Position numbers and translations under genes: made by a program. DNA of 64,000 nucleotides from Microbacterium sp. AK031 (lineage in GTDB: Bacteria > Actinomycetota > Actinomycetes > Actinomycetales > Microbacteriaceae), in contig NZ_JANUCA010000003.1 in the NCBI RefSeq assembly GCF_024807145.1, forward strand, positions 62,001 through 126,000. Direction: 5' to 3'. The notes under the pieces were generated by a model that saw only the letters and a list, made by a program, of their open reading frames with translations, was not told where the DNA came from and did no database searches. How positions within the stretch are numbered: position 1 is the first letter of the stretch; each line of letters begins with the position of its first letter. Of this stretch, positions 51,720 to 58,414 are shown in pieces.

Positions 51720-52555
51720 GAGTCCCACTCCTCGTCGTCGGCGACGGTAAGGAGAGGCTGGCGCAGCACGGTGATGTCGCCGGAGACCGAGTTGCTGCGC
51801 ACGTCGACGAACGAGCCGGCGAGCTCTCCGGTCGATCCGGTGTAGTTGGTCGGGCCGGAGTTTCCACGATCGATGCCGTCGATCAGCATGCGTCCGCTCA
51901 GCGAGCGCGCCACATAGTTGGCAGGCAGTGTCTCCTCGAGGCGGATCACACTGTTGCCGGAGACGGTGTTCAGGTTGATGGTGTTCACGGCGCCCGATGC
52001 ATCCACCAGGATTGCGCCGGAGACAGTGTCAACGGTCCCCTTGCGCACTGAGCCGGTGATGGCGACGTCACCGGAGACGCTGTTCGCGTTCGCGGAGCCG
52101 GTGAGGCCGCGCACCTGCACGTCGCCCGAGACCGAGTTCACGGTCAGATCGCCCGTGTGAGTGTCGACGATGAGGTCGCCGGAGACGGTGTTCAGCCGGG
52201 CGTCGTTGGTGAGGCCGGAGATGAGCGCGCCCGCGCTGACCACGCCGAGCGTGAGCGCGATGCTGCGGGGGACTGCGACGCTGACCTCTGCGCGGGGACC
52301 ACCGGAGCCGAAGTTGCGGAACACTTCGAGGAAGTTGTCCCAGCCCAGCTGCGGGTGATCGATCTCGATCTCGTTGCCGTCCGACTCGATACGGAGGTCC
52401 TTGGTGGTGACGCCGTGCACCTCGATGCGGATGCCGGGTTCGTCGTGGGCGATGACGTCCACCTGTCCGCCGACCAGACCGACCTTGAGCCGGGTCGCCT
52501 GCGCGATGTCGATGACGCGTTCCTCGCCGGGGGCGATGAGCCACTTCTCGGTCAT
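51716..52555 (-). CDS. DUF4097 beta-helix protein
   Basis: The 279-residue protein has no signal peptide, then a run of strand repeats with the consensus TVSGD/NSVSGD (for example DARLNTVSGDLIVDTHTGDL near residue 120, repeated about seven times). These form the DUF4097 single-stranded right-handed beta-helix. Function is unknown; an adhesin-like or scaffold role has been proposed for the fold. AGGAGA lies 7 bases before the ATG. First gene of the PadR operon. Confidence 0.83.
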   Translation of the reverse strand: MTEKWLIAPGEERVIDIAQATRLKVGLVGGQVDVIAHDEPGIRIEVHGVTTKDLRIESDGNEIEIDHPQLGWDNFLEVFRNFGSGGPRAEVSVAVPRSIALTLGVVSAGALISGLTNDARLNTVSGDLIVDTHTGDLTVNSVSGDVQVRGLTGSANANSVSGDVAITGSVRKGTVDTVSGAILVDASGAVNTINLNTVSGNSVIRLEETLPANYVARSLSGRMLIDGIDRGNSGPTNYTGSTGELAGSFVDVRSNSVSGDITVLRQPLLTVADDEEWDS

Positions 52556-52578
52556 GTTCTCTCCTGTGGTTGATGAGT

Positions 52579-52592
52579 CGCGATATATCGCG
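52579..52592. promoter_or_regulatory. PadR operator 1
   Basis: CGCGATATATCGCG is a perfect 14-base palindrome in the leader downstream of the -10. Confidence 0.8.
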
Positions 52593-52599
52593 TTCAGGA

Positions 52600-52630
52600 A
52601 CTATAACACGATATATCGCGAGTTTGTCAA
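52600..52630 (-). promoter_or_regulatory. Promoter of the DUF4097-padR operon
   Basis: On the minus strand TTGACA (52625-52630) and TATAGT (52600-52605) are spaced by 19 bases. PadR operator 2 fills the spacer. Confidence 0.75.
52607..52620. promoter_or_regulatory. PadR operator 2
   Basis: CACGATATATCGCG has the same core as operator 1 with one arm mismatch. Centres are 28 bases apart. Confidence 0.75.
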
Positions 52631-52648
52631 GAGGATGCCAGGGAGACA

Positions 52649-52686
52649 GCGAACGGCACCCCGCTGTGCAGCGGGGTGCCGTTCGC
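52649..52686. terminator. 18-bp perfect hairpin after the Tat-protein gene
   Basis: GCGAACGGCACCCCGCTG (52649-52666) and its exact complement (52669-52686) leave a 2-base loop. It lies 24 bases after the stop of the minus-strand Tat-protein gene and before the PadR promoter. No U-tract follows. Confidence 0.75.
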
Positions 52687-52710
52687 CAGCGCCGTTGGAT
52701 GGCGCGCGTT

Positions 52711-53144
52711 TCAGGGTGAAGTGAAGTTGTTGGACGGCTCGCGGTCGGTGACATCCGCCGAGAAGCCCGCGCTACCGCCGGGCCACACCCAGCCGGAGGC
52801 GCTCCCGATCGTCGTGACGTCGAAGGCCAGTACGAGCGACTGGCCGGCGGGAATGCCGATGTTCACCGGAACGGAGAACGCTCTACCGGGATCCGGCGCG
52901 CCGATGTCGCCGCTCACATCGACCCCGACGTGACATTGATCGAGTATGCGCGAAGCAGATCGGGGCTGAGCCCGGTGAACGTGTCTCCGGCGAAACCGGC
53001 CAGCTCGAGGTCGACAGCAGTACTGGCTGCCGCCAATGGCGTGGCGACCGCGGCGGCGACCACCGGCACCGACCAAGCCGAGGCCTTCAATACGGTGCGC
53101 CTGGCGATTCCGGGCGCTTCGGACGTCGTGATTTCAGTGCTCAA
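52711..53144 (-). pseudogene. Tat-exported protein gene with a one-base frameshift
   Basis: The first part (53144-52914) encodes a Tat signal, RRTVLKASAWSVPVVAAAVA, and the start of a secreted domain ending YSINVTSG before a premature stop. The rest, SGDIGAPDPGRAFSVPVNIG onward, continues in another frame to the stop at 52711. Adding one base to the four-C run at 52923-52926 restores one 144-residue protein. The start is a TTG after a GGGGGA ribosome site. Whether the shift is a true mutation or a sequencing error in a homopolymer cannot be told. The intact family looks like a small surface protein of unknown role. Confidence 0.75.
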
Positions 53145-53204
53145 GGATCCCCCACCGGTCGTTTGATTTACGGCATGACTTCAGCGGGTTTCGACTGATC
53201 GGAG

Positions 53205-53235
53205 TTGACATTGACGCAGCGTCAACTTTTATCGT
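53205..53235 (+). promoter_or_regulatory. MerR-type promoter with dyad in a 19-base spacer
   Basis: TTGACA (53205-53210) and TATCGT (53230-53235) are 19 bases apart. The dyad TTGACG-CAG-CGTCAA (53211-53225) fills the spacer, the usual layout for activation by MerR/TipA proteins. Confidence 0.8.
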
Positions 53236-53263
53236 GGACCTATCGACACGAACGGAGGATGCC

Positions 53264-54058
53264 GTGGGCACGCAGGATTGGTCGATCCAAGAGGTCGCTC
53301 GTCACGCCGGAACGACGAGCAGAACGCTGCGTCACTATGACGACATCGGGCTGCTGAGGCCGTCGCGCGTCGCGCACAACGGCTATCGGCACTACGACCA
53401 GAGTGCGCTCGTGCGACTGCAACGGATTCTGCTGCTGCGCGATCTCGGGGTCGGGCTGCCGCAGGTCGCACAGGCCCTCGAGGCATCGACGGACAGCGGC
53501 GCGGCTGCTGAGGCATCCGCTCTCGAGAGGCATCTCGCGCACCTGCGCGAGGAGCAGAACAGGCTGGCGCGGCAGATCGTGTCGGTCGAGAACACCATCA
53601 ACGCATTGAAAGAAGGAGGATCCCTCATGGCAGAGAACATGTTCGACGGCTTCGACCACACCCAGTACAAGGAGGAGGTCGAGGATCGTTGGGGAGAGAA
53701 GGCATACGCCGACAGCGACCGCTGGTGGCGCGGCATGACCGATGCCGAGCGAGCCGAATGGCAGCAGCTCGTGTCCGACCTCGGACGCGACTGGATCGCG
53801 GCCGCCGAGAGCGATACCGATCCGGCATCCGATGAGGCGCAGGCGATCGCCAAGCGTCACGTCGAGTGGTTGACAGGTGTGCCCGGCACTCCGGCATCCG
53901 CGCCGCAGGGCGACGTCAAGGGCTACGTGATCGGACTCGGCGAGATGTACGTCGCCGATCCGCGATTCGGCGCCAACTACGCCACCGCTGACGGTGGCAC
54001 TCGAGGAGCGGAGTTCGTCCGTGATGCGCTCCGCATCTACGCGGAGGCCAACCTGTAG
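53264..54058 (+). CDS. MerR-family regulator with TipAS ligand domain
   Basis: The 264-residue protein has a MerR DNA-binding domain (WSIQEVARHAGTTSRTLRHYDDIGLL near residue 6), a coiled coil (about 80-120) and a TipAS antibiotic-recognition domain (about 125-264, beginning MFDGFDHTQYKEEVEDRWGE). TipA proteins bind thiopeptides and other compounds and activate their own gene. Met 123 (ATG 53630) after an AAGGAGG-like site could also start a short TipAS-only product, as in Streptomyces tipA. The GTG at 53264 follows GGAGG by 5 bases. The promoter upstream is of the autoregulatory MerR type. Confidence 0.9.
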   Translation: MGTQDWSIQEVARHAGTTSRTLRHYDDIGLLRPSRVAHNGYRHYDQSALVRLQRILLLRDLGVGLPQVAQALEASTDSGAAAEASALERHLAHLREEQNRLARQIVSVENTINALKEGGSLMAENMFDGFDHTQYKEEVEDRWGEKAYADSDRWWRGMTDAERAEWQQLVSDLGRDWIAAAESDTDPASDEAQAIAKRHVEWLTGVPGTPASAPQGDVKGYVIGLGEMYVADPRFGANYATADGGTRGAEFVRDALRIYAEANL

Positions 54059-54082
54059 GCCGGGCTCGTTCGTCTTCAAGTA

Positions 54083-54124
54083 GCGCAAAGGGCTCCATCC
54101 GTGAACGGATGGAGCCCTTTGCGC
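54083..54124. terminator. 20-bp perfect hairpin after the TipA-like gene
   Basis: The left arm at 54083-54102 (starting GCGCAAAGGGCTCC) and its exact complement at 54105-54124 leave a 2-base loop. The right foot runs into the 19-mer CTTTGCGCGATTCGAACGA (54117-54135), which also occurs at 12541-12559. It lies 24 bases after the TipA-like stop; no U-run is present. Confidence 0.7.
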
Positions 54125-54153
54125 GATTCGAACGACTGCGGCGGGAGCGGCGT

Positions 54154-54159
54154 TAGGGT
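54154..54159 (+). promoter_or_regulatory. Leaderless-type -10 box for 124-aa membrane protein
   Basis: TAGGGT ends 6 bases before the ATG at 54166. Confidence 0.55.
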
Positions 54160-54165
54160 CTATGC

Positions 54166-54540
54166 ATGGCAAGCGGCCGAACCACCACGAGCGCGGCGCC
54201 GCTGTTCGTCGCCGCCGCGCTGAGCTACGCCGCGAACTGCAGTCTGGGCCTGGCGGTCGCGACGAGGCTCGTCGATACGCGCAGGTTCCGGTGGCTGCAC
54301 CATGCGCTGTACATCACGACCTGCACGGCGGTGGCCGCCGCGCTCAGCGCAGCCTGGTGGGGCGGCCCTCGGGCTCCGAGCAGGCGTGCCGCGTTGATGC
54401 TGGTACCGGGCGTGGTTCCGCTCGCGTCCGTCCCGTATGTGCCGACGCACAGCCGACGGCATCCGCTCGTCGCGCTCGCCGCCGCCCCCTTCATCGTCGC
54501 GAGCGTCGTGTGCGCGCTCCGACCCGCAGACCGGGAGTGA
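54166..54540 (+). CDS. Four-helix membrane protein, unknown function
   Basis: The 124-residue protein has four hydrophobic segments at about 12-32, 45-65, 75-92 and 102-118, with a basic first loop ([17 protein letters not shown]). No known family is recognised. The ATG is placed by its -10 box. It is followed 4 bases later by the nitroreductase gene, and may be co-transcribed with it. Confidence 0.65.
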   Translation: MASGRTTTSAAPLFVAAALSYAANCSLGLAVATRLVDTRRFRWLHHALYITTCTAVAAALSAAWWGGPRAPSRRAALMLVPGVVPLASVPYVPTHSRRHPLVALAAAPFIVASVVCALRPADRE

Positions 54541-54544
54541 CCGT

Positions 54545-55351
54545 ATGGAACTGCTCGACGCCATCCGCCGCCGCAAGACCACGAATGGGGCGTTTCTGCC
54601 TGATCCCGTTTCGGAGGAGCATCAACGACTGCTCCTGGAGGCGGCAGGCCGTGCGCCGTCGCAGCTGAACAGTCAGCCCTGGCGATTCGTCGTCATCGAG
54701 AGTCGCGCGACGATCGACGAGATCGCGCGCATCTCGGGGGAGAGCATGACCGAGGCGATGTCGAACGGCACGTTCTTCGAGCGATACAAGCCATACTTCC
54801 GCTTCAGCGAGGGCGAGATGGAGCACAAGCGCAGCGGGATGCTGTTCGACAAGCTCCCCGCAGTGCTCCGGCCGTTCACGAGCCAAGTGTTCACGAAGCG
54901 AGGACAGACCCTCATGAACACCCTCGGGGTGCCCAAGACGCTGGGTGCCGAGAACCGCAAGCTCGTCGCCGGGTCCCCCCTGCTGCTGGGAGTGATGCTC
55001 GACCGTGGCGAGTACCGCCCTGGCCAGCTGTCGTCGTTCTATTCGGTGTTCAGCATGGGTGCGGCGATGGAGAACGTCTGGCTCACCACGGTCGAACTCG
55101 GCATGGGCATCCAGTTCATCTCCTTCCCGATGGAGGTTCCTGGCCGGTGGGACGAGATCGTGCGTCTGCTGCGCGTCCCGGATGATCTGGAGCTGATGGC
55201 CGTGTACCGGCTGGGTTATCTGCCGCCCGACCAGCGGCGTCCGGCGATCGACTGGTCGAGCAGCCAGCGCAAACACCCGTCACAGTACGTCTATCGCGAG
55301 AACTGCGAGACGCCGCAGGTGGGCTGGGACGACGCAGGCTCGCAGCGCTGA
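54545..55351 (+). CDS. Nitroreductase-family FMN oxidoreductase
   Basis: The 268-residue protein has the FMN-binding [20 protein letters not shown] start (RRRKTT basic motif), the [18 protein letters not shown] segment near residue 40 and the C-terminal [16 protein letters not shown], matching the nitroreductase superfamily. It would reduce nitro or quinone compounds with NAD(P)H and FMN. A central insertion (about 75-130) is longer than in the minimal NfsB form. GGGAG lies upstream of the ATG. It is convergent with the Rieske-FAD gene, 3 bases apart. Confidence 0.85.
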   Translation: MELLDAIRRRKTTNGAFLPDPVSEEHQRLLLEAAGRAPSQLNSQPWRFVVIESRATIDEIARISGESMTEAMSNGTFFERYKPYFRFSEGEMEHKRSGMLFDKLPAVLRPFTSQVFTKRGQTLMNTLGVPKTLGAENRKLVAGSPLLLGVMLDRGEYRPGQLSSFYSVFSMGAAMENVWLTTVELGMGIQFISFPMEVPGRWDEIVRLLRVPDDLELMAVYRLGYLPPDQRRPAIDWSSSQRKHPSQYVYRENCETPQVGWDDAGSQR

Positions 55352-55354
55352 ACG

Positions 55355-56884
55355 TCAGTCCCCACCCGAGCGCGGGAGGCTCTGCAGATCGCGGAGCGCC
55401 GGACCCTCGATGCGTGTGCCGTCCGGTGCGAAGCGCGAGGCGTGCAGTGGGCAGTCCCACGTGCACTCGGCGTCGTTCCAGTCGAGCACCCCTCCCATGT
55501 GAGTGCACACGGCGTCGACAGCCCGAGTGACACCGCCCACTGTCGAGACGGCGACGGGACGACCTGCCCGGTTCGCCACCATGCCAGTGCCCTCGGCCGG
55601 CCGCGGGACCGGCACGGATCGGGATTCGGCACTGGCCCACCCGGTCGCGAGAGCGGCCGCGACCCTGCCGCTCTCGGCTGCTCCCCGAGCGATGTCGGCC
55701 GGCACGGTCAGTCGAGTGCCGATCGCGGTCATCCAGCTCGGTCGATCGTGCCGGTCGGTGCCTATGATCTCCGCGGAGAGGCGCAGCGCGGCGGCGGGAG
55801 CATTCGACAGCCCCCATTTGGCGTAGCCGGTGGCGAAGCGGATGCGCCCGAACCCGCGTGGCATCGCGCCGACGAAGGGGATGAGGTTGTGCGACTCGTA
55901 GTCCTGAGCCGACCACCGGTGGGTCTCCTCGGCATCCGGGAAGTACTGCCGGGTCCAGGACACGAGATCTTCGATCGCCGCTGTCTCGCCATCCGAGCGT
56001 CCGACCGGGTGCCCGTTGCCGCCGACGACGAGCTGCGCCGTCGCTCCAGGGCCGTCGTCGGTCGAGACGGGGCGGATCGATCGGGTCGGGCCGTCCACCG
56101 AGATGAAGGTCCCCTCGGGCACATTCCCCGGGACGCGGAAGGAGACGCAGTACGACCTGAGGCCGCGGACCTTCGCGAAGTAGAGGCCGCGGTCGATGAT
56201 CGGCGTCCCTGTTGCGAGCACGACGTGTTGGGCGAACAGTGGCCCGTCGTCGGTTTCCACGCGCGGCTCTGGGACAGCGTGGGCGCCGGTGGCGCGGATG
56301 CCGGTATGCAGTGTTCCGCCCGCATCCAGCAGCTCTCGGGCCAGGGCCTGCGCGACGAGCATGGGGTCGATCGTCACCTGATCTTCGAGCGCGACAGCTC
56401 CGACGATCGGGAAAGGCGTCGTCGGCAGGTCGGCCGGTGCCAGTATCCGGGTCGCCAGACCCGCCTCACGCGCCGCGAAGTGCTGAGCCCGCACGGCATC
56501 GAGTCCGCTCGGACTCTGCGCGTAGGCGTGATCCGTGCGCACGGCGTACGGGACTCCGGCGCCATCGGCGAATGCGGTCAGCCACTGCATGCCCGCGCGG
56601 TTGGCGTCGACGTACGCCCTCACGAGTGGGGTCGTATGGTTCCGGCGGATCTTGGCCAGGGTCTGCCCCTGCAGCAATGAGAGTTTGCCCGTGTTCGCAC
56701 CGGTCGTGAGCTCGGCGACACCACCGGCGTCGATCACTGCCACGTCCATTCCCTTGCGAGCGAGCATCACGGCGGTCGTAAGGCCCGTGAGTCCTGCGCC
56801 GACGATGACGACATCGTGTCGAGAGCCCGGTTCGAAAGGGGAGCCGAGGGGCGCGGTCGGTTCGAGCTTCCACAGTGGCAACAT
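55355..56884 (-). CDS. FAD-dependent oxidoreductase with C-terminal Rieske domain
   Basis: The 509-residue protein has a FAD-binding VVIVGAGLTGLTTAVMLARKG near residue 25, a DAO-type core, and a C-terminal Rieske [2Fe-2S] domain with CTHMGGVLDW and CPLHASRF near residues 470-495 (two Cys, two His). This is the YhfW-like fused architecture; the substrate is unknown. The ATG at 56884 is used; an in-frame TTG four codons upstream is an alternative. No membrane signal is seen. Probably monocistronic and divergent from crcB. Confidence 0.85.
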   Translation of the reverse strand: MLPLWKLEPTAPLGSPFEPGSRHDVVIVGAGLTGLTTAVMLARKGMDVAVIDAGGVAELTTGANTGKLSLLQGQTLAKIRRNHTTPLVRAYVDANRAGMQWLTAFADGAGVPYAVRTDHAYAQSPSGLDAVRAQHFAAREAGLATRILAPADLPTTPFPIVGAVALEDQVTIDPMLVAQALARELLDAGGTLHTGIRATGAHAVPEPRVETDDGPLFAQHVVLATGTPIIDRGLYFAKVRGLRSYCVSFRVPGNVPEGTFISVDGPTRSIRPVSTDDGPGATAQLVVGGNGHPVGRSDGETAAIEDLVSWTRQYFPDAEETHRWSAQDYESHNLIPFVGAMPRGFGRIRFATGYAKWGLSNAPAAALRLSAEIIGTDRHDRPSWMTAIGTRLTVPADIARGAAESGRVAAALATGWASAESRSVPVPRPAEGTGMVANRAGRPVAVSTVGGVTRAVDAVCTHMGGVLDWNDAECTWDCPLHASRFAPDGTRIEGPALRDLQSLPRSGGD

Positions 56885-56963
56885 GCGGCCAGTCAACGTC
56901 GCTCAGGACATTGCCCCCATGGCCTTGACATCGTTGTGACGCGGTGGCAGGGATCGACGAGGA

Positions 56964-56969
56964 TAGAGT
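56964..56969 (+). promoter_or_regulatory. Leaderless-type -10 box for crcB pair
   Basis: TAGAGT ends 6 bases before the GTG at 56976. This leaves no room for a fluoride riboswitch leader. Confidence 0.6.
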
Positions 56970-56975
56970 GGCCGC

Positions 56976-57344
56976 GTGACTCTCCGCCGGCTGCTTCTCG
57001 TCGCGCTCGGCGGGACGCTCGGCACCGCGGCGCGGCTCGCGATCGCGCTGTCGATTCCGGATGACGGGGGCTTCCCCGTGGCGACGCTCGCTGTGAACCT
57101 CATCGGGGCGATGCTGATCGGCGTCCTCGCCGCGCGTCTTCCTGGCAGCTCGGACATGCGTGTGTTCCTCGGCACCGGCATCCTGGGCGGCTTCACCACC
57201 TACAGCGCCTTCGCCGTCGGCACAGTGCAGCTCTGGACCGAGACGCCGCTGCTCGCCGGTCTGTATGCGATCGTCACTCTGGCATTCGGCATCGCAGCGG
57301 CGGTCATCGGGATGCGCGTCGGCAGACGACGGGACGAACGATGA
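56976..57344 (+). CDS. crcB: Fluoride channel subunit CrcB (first copy)
   Basis: The 122-residue, four-helix Fluc protein has GGTLGTAARLAIAL near residue 9, VNLIGAMLIGVL near 42 and GILGGFTTYSAFAV near 73, which contain the pore Asn and the Na+-site Thr-Ser region. It exports fluoride as a dimer of dual topology. It overlaps the second copy by 4 bases, so the two likely form a heterodimer. The GTG start has a -10 box 6 bases upstream. Confidence 0.92.
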   Translation: MTLRRLLLVALGGTLGTAARLAIALSIPDDGGFPVATLAVNLIGAMLIGVLAARLPGSSDMRVFLGTGILGGFTTYSAFAVGTVQLWTETPLLAGLYAIVTLAFGIAAAVIGMRVGRRRDER

Positions 57345-57700
57345 CGCCGTTGATCTTCCTCCTTGCATCGCTGGCCGGCGGTGCCGGTGCCGCCCTGCGC
57401 TATCTCGCCGACATCGGCGTCAGCCGCCTCGCCGGTCGCCGTTTCCCGTGGGGCATCGTCATCGTGAACGTCACCGGATCGTTCGTTCTCGGCATCGTCA
57501 CCGCGGCGCTGCCGGATGCCGCCTTCATCGTGGGTGCGGGCCTGCTCGGCGGATACACCACGCTCAGCACCGCGATGCTCGACACCATCGCCCTGTGGAA
57601 GGACGGCGAGCGACCGGCAGCGGCGGCGCACCTGTTCGGGACGTTCGCGATCTCGGTCGTCGCCGCGCTCGCCGGCCTCGCCATCGGCGTCGCTTTCTGA
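57341..57700 (+). CDS. crcB: Fluoride channel subunit CrcB (second copy)
   Basis: The 119-residue protein has the same four helices with GGAGAALRYLADIGV, VNVTGSFVLGIV and GLLGGYTTLSTAMLDT. The charge pattern of its loops differs from the first copy, consistent with the opposite membrane orientation seen in paired Fluc genes. The ATG overlaps the first copy (ATGA). A TetR regulator with a separate operator follows 100 bases later. Confidence 0.92.
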   Translation: MTPLIFLLASLAGGAGAALRYLADIGVSRLAGRRFPWGIVIVNVTGSFVLGIVTAALPDAAFIVGAGLLGGYTTLSTAMLDTIALWKDGERPAAAAHLFGTFAISVVAALAGLAIGVAF

Positions 57701-57762
57701 CGCAGCGCTCGCGCCTGGCGCGACGACGGATCGGCACGCTCAGCATCCTCACAAACAGGAGA

Positions 57763-57782
57763 ATGTACAAAAGTACATGTAC
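57763..57782. promoter_or_regulatory. TetR operator candidate
   Basis: ATGTAC-AAAA-GTACAT (57763-57778) is a perfect dyad, and GTACATGTAC (57773-57782) is an overlapping palindrome. Both lie just upstream of the tetR start. Confidence 0.7.
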
Positions 57783-57804
57783 TGCAGTCCAGAGGGGGAG
57801 GATC

Positions 57805-58395
57805 GTGGCTGAAGCCGTTCGCCGCAGACGCGATCCCGAGAGCCGACGCCTCGCGATCGTCACAGCGGCCGCCGAACTCATCACCGAGGTCGGTGTAGAT
57901 GCGATCACTCATCGCATGGTCGCCGCCCGCGCCGATGTCCCACTCGGCGCGACGACCCAGTACTTCGCCACTCTCGACGATCTCCGCGACGCCGCCCTTC
58001 AGCAGCTTGCCGCGCACGTCGCGGAGCAGATGGCGGCCATCCGTGAGGTCATCAGCGAGCGTGGCGCGACCCCTGCTCTGCTGGCCGAACTGATCCACAC
58101 GGCGCTCGCCGACGCGACGGCCGTGCAGGCTGATCGCGCGGTGGTCACCGCGGCCGTGCACGATCCGAGACTGCGCGAGCTCGCGCAGCACTGGACCGAT
58201 GAGCTCGTCGGAATCTTCGCTCCTGTTCACGGCGACGACCGCGCCAGGGCAGCAGCCGTTTTCATCGACGGCGTACTCTGGCACGCGCAGATCCACGAAC
58301 AGCCGCTCGATCAGCACCTCATCGAGACCGCGCTCAGCGGCATTCTCGGAACCGCCGAACGCACAGCATCCCCTGCACCGCCGTCCACCGCCTAG
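57805..58395 (+). CDS. TetR-family regulator
   Basis: The 196-residue regulator has the TetR helix-turn-helix (RRLAIVTAAAELITEVGVDAITHRMVAARADVPLGATTQYF near residues 14-55) and a helical C-terminal domain (HPAL-like LHTALADATAVQAD region) of the TetR_C group. The GTG at 57805 follows an AGGGGGAG ribosome site. It precedes the RND exporter by 19 bases on the same strand and probably controls it and itself through the GTACAT dyad. The inducer is unknown. Confidence 0.85.
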   Translation: MAEAVRRRRDPESRRLAIVTAAAELITEVGVDAITHRMVAARADVPLGATTQYFATLDDLRDAALQQLAAHVAEQMAAIREVISERGATPALLAELIHTALADATAVQADRAVVTAAVHDPRLRELAQHWTDELVGIFAPVHGDDRARAAAVFIDGVLWHAQIHEQPLDQHLIETALSGILGTAERTASPAPPSTA

Positions 58396-58414
58396 AGACA
58401 ACCGAGAGATCACC

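Noticed and set aside
54117..54135. tRNA T-arm remnant (the complement contains GTTCGAATC)
   Set aside because: The bases flanking the loop do not form the five-pair T stem and no other tRNA part is nearby.
56885..56975. Fluoride riboswitch before crcB
   Set aside because: The -10 box lies 6 bases before the start codon, leaving no leader, and no fluoride-aptamer core is seen.
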